From Clostridia bacterium (GTDB lineage: Bacteria > Bacillota > Clostridia > Oscillospirales > Acutalibacteraceae), in contig JAFQEL010000025.1 in assembly GCA_017399065.1 (NCBI GenBank), positions 1 through 42,967 on the forward strand: a stretch of DNA of 42,967 nucleotides, in the 5' to 3' direction. The notes below the pieces were generated by a model, which was given only the letters and a program-made list of their open reading frames with translations, ran no database searches and was not told the origin of the DNA. This document shows, piece by piece, positions 23,664-33,100 of this stretch (position 1 is the first letter of the stretch; each line of letters opens with the position of its first letter). A program made the translations under genes and the position numbers.

Positions 23664-25094
23664 TTACTTTTCTGTACGGTCAATAATGTCTTTGAACTCT
23701 CTTGCGATAACGTGAGTTATATTGACACTCAGACCGTTTGTTTCGTGGTAATGGTTGCGGTCAAGATTATCTCTGTAGCTTGAGAGATAAGCCTGAGTCG
23801 GATGAAGCACTGCGTTATTAGAGGGAACCATATATCCTGTCATATCGTTTGTAACACCGAAAACGATAAGATCGGGGTCGTTTACAATCTCTGCAAGAGG
23901 TGTTGCATTGACTTCGGGGCCGATGCCTGTACCTGAATTTTCAGCATCGAAATAGCCGCCGTAAATACTCTCGGCAAATGCCTCACCGCCGAGGGTAAGT
24001 ATCTTCTGCTTGCCGAGCTTGATGTAGTTCATCTCGGTAAGAAGACCGAGGCCGAGTGAGCTCTCTGCACAGTGATAAGCTCTTGAATTGCAGAGCTTGA
24101 GAATGAACATAAATGCAAGTACATAGTTTTCGATAGGAGCATAGTAAGGCTGGTGTACGAGAGTAATTTCTGCATCAAGCTCCTCATCATTATCGATGCT
24201 GAGTGCAGCCTTTGCAAGCATTTCGCCGCCGAGCTTTGTGCGTTCAGCTCTGTCCTCTGCTACATCCTCAATGTTGACCGATGCAATTGCACCCACGCTG
24301 AAGAGAACGTTGACAGGCTTGACCTTATTGATTGCTTCACGCAGATAGTAGGGATAGTCCGCACTTACCTCGGTGCAATCGCCGCCCATTGTGTTGGGGT
24401 GAGCACCACAGTTGATGAACCATGTTTCCGCACTGCCGTCATTGGGAACAAAGCGGAATCTGGAAAGCTTGTCGTCACTTGCAGCTCTGCCCTCGCTGAT
24501 TACATCGGGCACACGAACGGAGCCGATATAAAGCTTACCTTCCTTACGGTTTTCGTAAGCTTCAATACAAACCTGCTTGATTTTATCGAAAACAAGCTGC
24601 ATATATTCCTTATCCATACCGCTCTGCGGAGGCATAAGTCTGCCCCAATAGCCGACGGTGTCGATACTTGCGTGGGAGTGCGAGCAGCTGATATTGATGA
24701 GCTTACAGTCGGTTTTCTTTGTGAAATCGCTGAGCGAATCACGTACTACCTTAACATCGTAACCGGTAAGACCGATGATATCTGCACTTACCAATACGAT
24801 ACCGCCACCGTCTTTACAGTCGAGCCACATTGCGCGAACTGTAAGCGGATCGTGTACACCTGTAACGGGATGATCCATCTTGTAGCCTGCTATGTAATAT
24901 TTCTTTGCGGTTACGTCTGCAGGCATAATCTCTGCACAGGCAAAGCCTGCGTTGTAGAAATTATCGGTTTTGTTCTTCATTCTGATAGGCTGAGCCTTTT
25001 CAATTACAGGCGCATTACCCTTCTTTGCAAATTTTTTGCCTTTGCCGGCAGCAACTTTTTTAAGTAATTTGGTTGCAAGATCGCCGAGATCCAT
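23664..25094 (-). CDS. neutral/alkaline ceramidase-like protein
   Basis: 476 residues. The N-terminal-domain pattern of neutral ceramidases is visible: FACAEIMPADVTAKKYYIAG, VRAMWLDCKDGGGIVLVSAD, then the metal-site motif NISCSHSHASIDT (H139, H141) and WFINCGAHPNTMGGDCTEVSADYPYYL (H232). The final part includes LGGEAFAES and TNDMTGYMVPS, also typical. No signal peptide is evident: the N-terminus is lysine-rich (GKGKKFAKKGN), so location is unclear. The C-terminal Ig-like domain found in eukaryotic enzymes is absent, which is common in bacterial relatives. True substrates may be N-acyl lipids other than ceramide. AGGAGG precedes the ATG. It is the first gene of an operon with the exported phosphoesterase. 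Confidence 0.85.
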   Translation of the reverse strand: MDLGDLATKLLKKVAAGKGKKFAKKGNAPVIEKAQPIRMKNKTDNFYNAGFACAEIMPADVTAKKYYIAGYKMDHPVTGVHDPLTVRAMWLDCKDGGGIVLVSADIIGLTGYDVKVVRDSLSDFTKKTDCKLINISCSHSHASIDTVGYWGRLMPPQSGMDKEYMQLVFDKIKQVCIEAYENRKEGKLYIGSVRVPDVISEGRAASDDKLSRFRFVPNDGSAETWFINCGAHPNTMGGDCTEVSADYPYYLREAINKVKPVNVLFSVGAIASVNIEDVAEDRAERTKLGGEMLAKAALSIDNDEELDAEITLVHQPYYAPIENYVLAFMFILKLCNSRAYHCAESSLGLGLLTEMNYIKLGKQKILTLGGEAFAESIYGGYFDAENSGTGIGPEVNATPLAEIVNDPDLIVFGVTNDMTGYMVPSNNAVLHPTQAYLSSYRDNLDRNHYHETNGLSVNITHVIAREFKDIIDRTEK

Positions 25095-25180
25095 AGTTTT
25101 ATCCTCCTCTTTAAAGATTAAATATTAATCCAAATTATACTATAACATTTAAATATATAAATTGCAATAAAATAAATATA

Positions 25181-25216
25181 AAAAAGAGATGTGCTTTTAT
25201 AACGCACATCTCTTTG
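25181..25216 (-). terminator. terminator of galE
   Basis: AAAGAGATGTGC pairs with GCACATCTCTTT around a nine-base loop. On the minus strand the stem is followed by TTTATATTTATT. It starts 20 bases beyond the galE stop codon. Confidence 0.85.
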
Positions 25217-25235
25217 CAATCGTTTTATTCAGTTA

Positions 25236-26246
25236 TCAAAGTCCCTGCGGATTATTTTTCTGCCAATTCCAGCTGTCGGCACACATTTCGTCGATGCCGA
25301 ATTTTGCTTCCCAGCCGAGCTCTGCCTTTGCCTTTGAGGGGTCTGAATAGCAGGTTGCAATATCACCGTCACGTCTGGGACCGATTTCATACTTAACGGT
25401 CTGACCGCTTGCTTTCTCAAACGCCTTGACAACATCAAGAACACTGTAGCCCTTGCCTGTACCGAGATTGTATATGTTGAGACCGTTGCCTGCACAAGCC
25501 TTATTAACAGCGCAAAGATGACCCATAGCAAGGTCAACAACGTGGATATAGTCACGCACACCCGTACCGTCGTGCGTCGGATAATCGTCGCCGAAAACGC
25601 TCAGATGGTCGAGCTTGCCGATAGCAACCTGAGTAATGTAGGGCATAAGATTGTTGGGAATACCGTTGGGGTCTTCGCCTATAAGTCCGCTCTTATGAGC
25701 ACCGATGGGATTGAAGTAACGGAGGATTACCACACTCCACTCATTGTCGGATGCATAAAGGTCGGAAAGAATTGTTTCGATATAGAGCTTTGTTGTGCCG
25801 TAGGGGTTTGTTGTGCCGCCTGCAGGCATATCCTCGCGCAGGGGAGAAGGATTGTTGCTGCCGTAAACTGTAGCAGATGAGCTGAAAACAATCTTCTTAC
25901 AGCCTGCGTCACGCATAGCTTCGCACAGTGTGACCGTACCGCCGATATTGTTTTCGTAATATTCGAGGGGCTTGCGGCAGCTCTCGCCGACAGCCTTGAG
26001 ACCTGCAAAATGAATTACAGCCTCGATATCGTTTTCAGCAAAGACTTTGTCAAGACCTGCCTTGTCACGGATGTCGCATTCGTAAAACTTGAAATCGCCC
26101 TCGGAAATTTTTTTGATCCTGTTGAGCGCTTCGGGCTTGCTGTTATAGAAATTATCGAGTATAATAACATCGTATCCGCTTTTGATAAGCTCGATACAGG
26201 TGTGTGAGCCGATATAGCCCGCACCGCCGGTTGCAAGAATTGACAT
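25236..26246 (-). CDS. galE: UDP-glucose 4-epimerase
   Basis: 336 residues, full family length. The NAD-binding GGAGYIGSH motif is at the N-terminus; FSSSATVYG supplies the catalytic Ser/Thr strand, and YGTTK is the YxxxK active site. ILRYFNPIGAH, NNLMPYITQVAIGKL and FGDDYPTHDGTGVRDYIHVVDLA are diagnostic of GalE. It interconverts UDP-glucose and UDP-galactose in the Leloir pathway and in supply of envelope sugars. It is monocistronic, with its own promoter (26283-26311) and terminator, and is divergent from rsmA. Confidence 0.96.
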   Translation of the reverse strand: MSILATGGAGYIGSHTCIELIKSGYDVIILDNFYNSKPEALNRIKKISEGDFKFYECDIRDKAGLDKVFAENDIEAVIHFAGLKAVGESCRKPLEYYENNIGGTVTLCEAMRDAGCKKIVFSSSATVYGSNNPSPLREDMPAGGTTNPYGTTKLYIETILSDLYASDNEWSVVILRYFNPIGAHKSGLIGEDPNGIPNNLMPYITQVAIGKLDHLSVFGDDYPTHDGTGVRDYIHVVDLAMGHLCAVNKACAGNGLNIYNLGTGKGYSVLDVVKAFEKASGQTVKYEIGPRRDGDIATCYSDPSKAKAELGWEAKFGIDEMCADSWNWQKNNPQGL

Positions 26247-26282
26247 ATCAATTACCTCGCTTTACTCATTTTCTGAAATAAT

Positions 26283-26311
26283 ATTATATAACGATTCCGT
26301 CGATAAGTAAA
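26283..26311 (-). promoter_or_regulatory. promoter of galE
   Basis: On the minus strand TTTACT (26306-26311), a 17-base spacer and TATAAT (26283-26288). Transcription would begin about 30 bases before the ATG. Confidence 0.65.
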
Positions 26312-26343
26312 GCAAAAATAAAAATTTTTCAGGAGCAGACACA

Positions 26344-27210
26344 ATGCAGAATTTATCGGATATTTCAGTTGTAAAGGATTTGCTTAACCGCCACGGATTT
26401 AAGTTTTCAAAAGCACTCGGACAGAACTTTCTCATCAACCCGACCGTATGCCCGAGGATGGCAGATGCCTGCGGTGCAGACGAAAATACGGGTGTAATCG
26501 AGGTAGGTCCCGGCTTCGGTGTGCTTACGGCTGAGCTTGCAAAAAAAGCGAAAAAGGTTGTATCTGTTGAGCTTGACGAAAGGCTTCTGCCCGTGCTCGA
26601 CGAAACGCTTGCAGAATTTGACAACGTAGAGGTAATAAACTCCGACGTACTCAAGGTTGACCTGCATAAGCTGATAGAAGAAAAATTCGGCGGTATGAAG
26701 GTTGCAGTCTGCGCAAACCTCCCCTACTACATCACTTCGCCCGTAATAATGCACCTGCTCGAGAGCAAGCTGCCCGTGGAAAACATAACTGTAATGGTAC
26801 AGAAGGAAGCCGCACAGAGGCTGTGTGCACCTGTCGGGAGCAGAGATGCAGGCGCAGTCACCGTTGCGGTAGATTACTATGCGGATGCCGAAAAAATATT
26901 TGATGTTTCTGCAGGCTCGTTTATGCCTGCGCCCAAGGTTGACAGCAGCGTAATCAGGCTGAACGTAAGAAAACAGCCACCCATCGAGCTCAACGATGAG
27001 AAGCTGTTTTTCCGTATGGTAAAGGCTGTTTTTGCCCAGCGAAGAAAGACTGCCGCAAACTCAATAAGCTCAGGAATGTCACTGTCCAAAGAAACCGTAT
27101 ACAAAGCAATAGAAGCCGCAGGATACAACGAAAACGTAAGGGCAGAAAGCTTTACTCTCAATGAATTAGCCACTCTTGCGAACGAAATCTATAACGTTAC
27201 CCGACAATGA
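26344..27210 (+). CDS. rsmA: 16S rRNA dimethyladenosine transferase RsmA (KsgA)
   Basis: 288 residues. Diagnostic parts are FKFSKALGQNFLINP, the SAM-binding VIEVGPGFGVLT, the acidic ribose-binding VVSVELDERLLPVL, VINSDVLKVD and the catalytic NLPYYI motif, then MVQKEAAQRLCA and the C-terminal FAQRRKTAANSI. The enzyme dimethylates the two adjacent adenines near the 3' end of 16S rRNA during 30S maturation. AGGAG precedes the ATG. Its last 14 bases overlap the end of the convergent spoIIE gene. Confidence 0.97.
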   Translation: MQNLSDISVVKDLLNRHGFKFSKALGQNFLINPTVCPRMADACGADENTGVIEVGPGFGVLTAELAKKAKKVVSVELDERLLPVLDETLAEFDNVEVINSDVLKVDLHKLIEEKFGGMKVAVCANLPYYITSPVIMHLLESKLPVENITVMVQKEAAQRLCAPVGSRDAGAVTVAVDYYADAEKIFDVSAGSFMPAPKVDSSVIRLNVRKQPPIELNDEKLFFRMVKAVFAQRRKTAANSISSGMSLSKETVYKAIEAAGYNENVRAESFTLNELATLANEIYNVTRQ

Positions 27211-29257
27211 TCACCACCGCCGTTATATCATCCGGACGGCGTGAATCCGAATATTTAAGAGCAACTTCAACGACCCTTTCTGCAAGCTCGGAGGGGTCGT
27301 TTTTGTTGAAATTGCTAAGAATTCCTGCAATTTCCTTGTAGGCGGACTGCGGAACTCCATCCGACATCATAAGCAAACGGTCACCGCGTCTTAACTTAAT
27401 CTCCGACTTATCAAACTCAATCTCACGAAGAATTCCGATAGGCATAGACGATCCTCCAGCTCTGTAAAGTTTCCTACCCTTACAGATTAAACTTATCCCT
27501 GCACCCGCCTTGTAAAATTCCGCTTTGCCGGTATGCAGATTTATTTTAACGGAGTCTATCGTCGCAAGCGACTCCTCGGTCGATTTTACAATCAGCGCAG
27601 AGTTAGCAAGCCTGAGTGAGCTGTCAAATCCGAGACCTGCCGCAATCAGCTTGGAAAACAGCCACGCGGCAACCGTACCGTCAACCGCCGCCTTCGGTCC
27701 CGTACCCATTCCGTCACTTATAACTATAACTCTGTTACCCTCTCTGTCAGTGAAGCTGTCAACAGTATCGCCGCACAGCCTGCCTTCTGCCGTATGCTGA
27801 GCCTGTCCCGTACGCAGGTTATATTTAGGACGCTTCTCAAAGCTTATAAGGGTTGTATCATCAGTATGTATAACAGACGGTATGCCGAGCTTATATCCGC
27901 ACACCGCTTCCATATCGCCCGTAAGTGCCGTGCGGCTGATTTTACTGTTTATTTTATCGGCTTTAATATCGATTTTCGAACGCGTTCCCGTAGTTGAGCA
28001 AACGACCTCTTTCGGATTTATTCCGTAACCTGCAAGCACCGCAGAAACTCTCGCACTCGCCTGCGTATCAAATTTCGTCTCACCGCAGAAGCTCTGCGAT
28101 ATTTCTTTAACAGCCGTTGACAGCGTTGCAAACTGGTCACGCACTAAACGTCTTGTCTGCACCGATACGTTTCTGTCATCCTCACTGTTTTCAAGCTTAA
28201 CCATTTCATCCGCAATCCGCTCAACAGCCTGAGATACCTCATCAAGCCCTCCGCTGACGCTTTCAAGCTCAAGCAGGAGAGCTTTTTTCATTGCTTCAAA
28301 TTCAGGTACAGTGTCATCGGAAACAAAAAATCTTGAATTTGCCTCAAAAAACTTTTTCGGTATCAATGTAAAAATCAACAGTGAAATTATTATTTCATAT
28401 ATAATTGAAACAACGTTGTATCTGCCGACGTTTGCCATTACCATAACAGCGGCAACACCCGCGAACCCAATACACTGCACCGCTCTGCCAAAGCGAGAAA
28501 GCAAGCCCGCCGCAAGTCCGCCGAAGGTATAAAGACCGCCGAGCAGTAAATTTGTTGACGAAATGCTTACGGCAAAGCCCATTACACCACCTGCCGCACA
28601 GCCGCCCGAAATTCCGGCAAGACGTGCGGATATCAATATAATTACCGCCGCCGCAATATCCGAAAGCCTGATGCCTTCAAGATTCAGCGTTTGAGCAGAG
28701 GTGACAAGCATACCCATAAATACAAGCACTCCCGACAGCTGACGCGTATCAAGCGGATTCATACCCTTGAAAAATCCTCTCGTAAAGCTGAGTCTGCTCA
28801 AAAAGCAAGCACAACCCGTACCGATAATACTCTCACTCAGATATGTAATAATTCCGTCCGGGCTGAAGCCTTGTGCCACCATTACTGTTATTCCCGTAAG
28901 AAGACTGCAAAGTGCACTGCTTACCGGTGCCGCCATGAGATTATTTCTGACAAAGCCCGAACGGTAAAGACAGAAATTGATAAGCCCCGTACAAACCGTT
29001 ACTGCAATAAGCCTTGCCGTATACGCACCGTCAATATTGAGCAGACAGCCACAGCAGCCCCCAAGCGTTGCCGCTATACTTCTCTTACCCGGCACACTCG
29101 CGGCAAAAGCCGCAACAAAGGGAGACATATTCCAGACAAGCCTTGCGTTTGCAAGCACAAATGCTGCCGCAAAGGTAAGAGCCTGTCCGTAAAAGCCGCT
29201 CTCCGAAGGCGGTATAAGTTCACGTATCTTTCCGAATTTCGACGTTTTTTTCTTCAT
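27197..29257 (-). CDS. spoIIE: stage II sporulation protein E (membrane serine phosphatase)
   Basis: 686 residues. The first part has about ten hydrophobic helices (residues 25-305). A cytosolic linker and a PP2C-type phosphatase follow: CGDTVDSF, VIVISDGMGTG (about 510-519), FYKAGAGISLIC, LLMMSDGVPQS and RRPDDITAVVIIV hold the metal-binding Asp and Gly residues. SpoIIE dephosphorylates the anti-anti-sigma SpoIIAA at the division septum, releasing sigma-F in the forespore. It is shorter than the Bacillus protein (about 827), mainly in the N-terminal region, as often in clostridia. The ribosome site GAGGAAG precedes the ATG. Its 3' end overlaps rsmA by 14 bases on the opposite strand. Confidence 0.93.
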   Translation of the reverse strand: MKKKTSKFGKIRELIPPSESGFYGQALTFAAAFVLANARLVWNMSPFVAAFAASVPGKRSIAATLGGCCGCLLNIDGAYTARLIAVTVCTGLINFCLYRSGFVRNNLMAAPVSSALCSLLTGITVMVAQGFSPDGIITYLSESIIGTGCACFLSRLSFTRGFFKGMNPLDTRQLSGVLVFMGMLVTSAQTLNLEGIRLSDIAAAVIILISARLAGISGGCAAGGVMGFAVSISSTNLLLGGLYTFGGLAAGLLSRFGRAVQCIGFAGVAAVMVMANVGRYNVVSIIYEIIISLLIFTLIPKKFFEANSRFFVSDDTVPEFEAMKKALLLELESVSGGLDEVSQAVERIADEMVKLENSEDDRNVSVQTRRLVRDQFATLSTAVKEISQSFCGETKFDTQASARVSAVLAGYGINPKEVVCSTTGTRSKIDIKADKINSKISRTALTGDMEAVCGYKLGIPSVIHTDDTTLISFEKRPKYNLRTGQAQHTAEGRLCGDTVDSFTDREGNRVIVISDGMGTGPKAAVDGTVAAWLFSKLIAAGLGFDSSLRLANSALIVKSTEESLATIDSVKINLHTGKAEFYKAGAGISLICKGRKLYRAGGSSMPIGILREIEFDKSEIKLRRGDRLLMMSDGVPQSAYKEIAGILSNFNKNDPSELAERVVEVALKYSDSRRPDDITAVVIIVG

Positions 29258-29363
29258 TTATACTTCCTCGCTGTTACTTTTGTACATTAATCCACATAGA
29301 AAAGTATACCTTTTTATGCAAAGAAAAAAATGTCGCTATTTTGTGTCTTTTTTTGAAAAACTG

Positions 29364-29392
29364 TTGGTTTTTTACTATATATATGGTATAAT
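29364..29392 (+). promoter_or_regulatory. promoter of rlmB
   Basis: TTGGTT (29364-29369), 17-base spacer, TATAAT (29387-29392). It leaves a leader of about 30 bases before the rlmB start. Confidence 0.7.
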
Positions 29393-29428
29393 ACATCTAT
29401 ATATGTTGCGTAAGGAAGAATGGGAATT

Positions 29429-30166
29429 ATGGAAGAAAAGAACAATGACCTTATAATCGGCAGAAACGCCGTTTCGGAAGCACTTAAAAGTAGCCGTGCA
29501 ATCGATACACTGCTTATCGCCAAGGGCGACAGAGGCGGAAGCATAGGCAAAATCATAGGCGAATGCCGCGAAAGAGGCATAGTTGTAAAAGAAGTTGACC
29601 GCAAAAAGCTCGACTTTATGTGCGGAGGAGGCAGTCACCAGGGTGTTGCCGCATACGCAGCCGCTCACGAATACGCCGATGTTGACGATATTTTTGCCGC
29701 CGCAGAAGCAAAATGCGAAGCACCTTTTATAATCGTCTGCGATGAGGTTGAAGACCCGCACAACCTCGGTGCAATAATCCGTACAGCCGATGCCGCAGGT
29801 GCACACGGTGTAATAATACCCAAGCGCCGCAACGCAACCCTCAGCTACGTTGTGGGTAAGACTTCTGCAGGCGCTGTTGAGCACGTACCCGTTGCCCGTG
29901 TGTCAAATCTGCCCTCTACGCTTGATGAGCTCAAAGAGCGGGGCGTATGGGTCTATGGTGCGGATATGGACGGTCAGAGCTGGTGTGAAACCGACTTTAC
30001 AGGCGGTGTTGCACTCGTTATAGGCTCCGAAGGCAGAGGCCTCGGCAGACTTGTAAAAGAAAAATGCGACTTTATTGTTTCCCTGCCTATGAAAGGCAAG
30101 GTAAACTCACTCAACGCCTCCGTTGCGGCAGGCATACTGATGTTTGAAGTATCAAGACAAAGATAA
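29429..30166 (+). CDS. rlmB: 23S rRNA 2'-O-methyltransferase, TrmH/RlmB family
   Basis: 245 residues from the preferred ATG at 29429, which has AAGGAAG ten bases upstream; an earlier in-frame ATG at 29420 is almost touching that site. Substrate-binding N-terminal domain: IIGRNAVSEALKSS and LDFMCGGGSHQGVAAY. The SPOUT knot motifs are CDEVEDPHNLGAIIRTADAA, VALVIGSEGRGL and SLPMKGKVNSLNASVAAGIL. It probably methylates the ribose of G2251 in 23S rRNA. The next gene starts 24 bases downstream, suggesting co-transcription. Confidence 0.93.
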   Translation: MEEKNNDLIIGRNAVSEALKSSRAIDTLLIAKGDRGGSIGKIIGECRERGIVVKEVDRKKLDFMCGGGSHQGVAAYAAAHEYADVDDIFAAAEAKCEAPFIIVCDEVEDPHNLGAIIRTADAAGAHGVIIPKRRNATLSYVVGKTSAGAVEHVPVARVSNLPSTLDELKERGVWVYGADMDGQSWCETDFTGGVALVIGSEGRGLGRLVKEKCDFIVSLPMKGKVNSLNASVAAGILMFEVSRQR

Positions 30167-30190
30167 CCACCGGAAGGATTGAAACCAGGC

Positions 30191-33100
30191 ATGGATCTGA
30201 GCAAATTAACATTCGATGAACTGCTTGATGCAATCAGAAGCGACAGTGGCTATCAGAGTGCTCAAGCTAAAAAAGCAAACGCTCCCGAAGAAACAGTTAC
30301 GCAATCCCCTGCGATTGCCGAAGAGTCGGCGGAAATGTCCTCGAAGCCGATAATGTTCGAACCCGAATACACAGAGAAAAACCGTGAAGCAGAAGAAGCT
30401 GCCGATACCGTTGAAGAAGTTTATGTAACCTCTGATTTTACCGAAGAGCCTTCAGCCGAATCCGTTGCCCTTTTACACGAAGAAGCTGCCGGAAAAACTG
30501 CAGCTGAAGTCTGCGAAAAAGATACTGTACAGATCTTCACTCCGCCCGCAGTTCCGCTCAGCCTCTTTGAGACGGAACAGCCTGAAGATGAATTACCTTT
30601 ATGGCAGGCTCCCGATTTTACTGCCGAGGTATACAAACCAATCACTCCCGAATCAGACGTTGAAAGCGGAAATGATGAATACAGTTCTCAGACACCGGAG
30701 GCTGACGAAACGTATGAAGACGACAGCAATGTATACACTCCGCCATTGCCCCCCGAACCGATTGAACTGCTATTCCCGGACGAAACAGAAGACGAAGAAC
30801 CGATAAAAATTTATACACCGCCAAAGCCTGATCCGATCGATTTCGGCGGTTTTGATATCACGGCTGACGTAGCTTCACTCTTCCCCGATATATCCGACGA
30901 AGAAGCTTCTGACGAAAAAACGGTTACCGTCACCGATAACACAAAAACACGGGTAATAGATCCCATCGCAATCACTGAACCCACCGTTCACCACGAGCCA
31001 TCTTACGATAAAACCGCAGTCGTACCTGACGTCACGGATGAAAAGACAAAAGCTGTACCGGCAGTCGAAGACGGCAAAACAAGAGCCGTCGATTTCGGAA
31101 CTGTTTTCGAGCGTCCGGGTATCGTTACGACAAAGGGTGCTTATGACAAAACCTCTGACCTCAACGCATTGCCGCACATTCTGCCTGCAGATGAATTCAT
31201 CGATGGCGAAGGCAAGAAATTTGTCCGTACAGGTGAAATTCCCAAAGTCGTTACAGCTCCCAAAAACCCGGTTGTAAGGCACGAGGAAGATGAGCAGATG
31301 ATGCTGCCGGGCTTCTTCGACAAAGAAGAAATAGTCCGCGTAGACGAGGACGTAGTCGAAGAGGAGCTTAAGCGTACAAGAAGCCGTAAGGTTGACAGTT
31401 TCCGCCTTGAAGGCACCGATATTGACGAGCCTGTTATGGACGACGAAGTATCTCAGGAGCTTACGCAGGGTAACAGCGGAACCAAAAAGCGTCGTTTCTC
31501 ACTCACCAAAACCCGTCACCGCCTTACCAAGCAGCACGTAGAATTCACCAGACCTTCAAACGGTAAAGCCGTACATACCTTCATTGCACGCAAAAAGCTT
31601 ATGGCAATAATCGGTGCAGCAGTCTCAGGTGTGTGTTCGCTCATTCTTCTGATAACTACGGCAATTCCTGCAGTTGCAGAAAGAATAAATGCAGGTGCTG
31701 ACGTTAACGGTGCACCCGTGACATATCTGCTTTCACTTATTTTCCTGCTTGTTGCAATCGGCTGTGCACTGCCCGGCTGTATTTCAGGTATCACCTGCTT
31801 CTTCAACGGCACAGGCAGACCCAATTCACAGACCCCTGTAATTATTGCGGCAGCGGCGGCACTGATTCAGAATATCGTCGCTCTGAGCAGCTATGACGGC
31901 GAAGATGTACCGTTGTTCTCTCTTGCAGCCACCTTCCTTCTTTGTTGCTGTTCACTGGGCAATATGCTCGTCTACTCACGCACAATGTCAAACTTCGCAT
32001 TTCTCTACAAGCAGGGACGCGAAGGGCTGTACAGCGTACGCTCAATAGATAATGCTATCGACGCAAACAGAGTCAGCCAGAATGTGGTAATGGGCGAGGC
32101 CGATATACGCTACTCCGGCAAGCTGAAATTTGCCGATCGCTTTATGGCTTATTCTCTTTCAAGCGATTCTGCCGATGACCTTTGCGCAAAGCTTGTGCCG
32201 ATAGTTGCAATCATAAGTGCCGTTATCGGCGTAATCGGCGGCTTCGTTACCGGCAGTTTTATCGGCGCACTGACAGTTTTCAGCGGTACGCTCTGTATGG
32301 GCACACCTGCCTGTGCGCTTATTGCCGCCAACCTGCCTCTTTTGATCGAGAATAAAAGACTTCGCAAAGAAGGCGCAATGATAACCGGATATGCCGCTGC
32401 ATTTGAGTATGAATCAACTAACGCCGTTGCAATTGACGCCTCCGAGCTTTTTCCCGGAGAAAACTGCAATATACACGGTATGAAAACCTTCAACGGAGTT
32501 CGTGTTGACGATGCCGTACTCACAGCCGCATCCATGCTTATCGCCGCAGGCGGCCCTATAAGCAGCCTCTTTGAAAACGTTATTATGGAACATAACGAGC
32601 TTCTGCTCAAGGTCGAAGACCTCAAGTATGAAGAAAGACTCGGCCTCACAGGCTGGATAAGAAACCGCAGAGTCTTCGTCGGCAACCGCAAGCTCCTCGA
32701 AAACCACAACATTGAAATCCCGATGAGTATTGACGAGTCAAAATACGTCAGCGGCGACAGACAGATAATCTACCTCGCCGACGCAGGAAAGATTGCCGCA
32801 TTTTTCGTAGTAAGCTACGGAAGGAACAAGAAGATCGCCGAATACCTCAGACGTATCGAAAACAACGGCATCAATATTCTCGTACGCACAACAGACTCAA
32901 ATATCAACGAAAAATTCATAGCAAAATGCTTTGACCTGCCGCTCAATTCTGTCAAGGTTGTCAGTAATACCGCAGGTGAAGTGCTCAAAAATTATGCCGA
33001 GCATACGGTTAACCGTGAAGACGCAAAGCTCATACACAACGGTACCGCAGCGGCATTTCTCCACGCGGTAAGCTCAGCAGGCAAATTATGTGAAACCGCA

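Noticed and set aside
24153-25067. A 304-codon open frame on the plus strand opposite the ceramidase-like gene
   Set aside because: The minus-strand frame has clear family motifs, while this one is Cys-rich with no domain, signal or ribosome site; it arises from codon bias of the real gene.
29325-29345. A Spo0A-box-like TGTCGCT upstream of spoIIE
   Set aside because: It matches only six of seven positions of the 0A box, in very AT-rich DNA, and its distance to a promoter could not be fixed.
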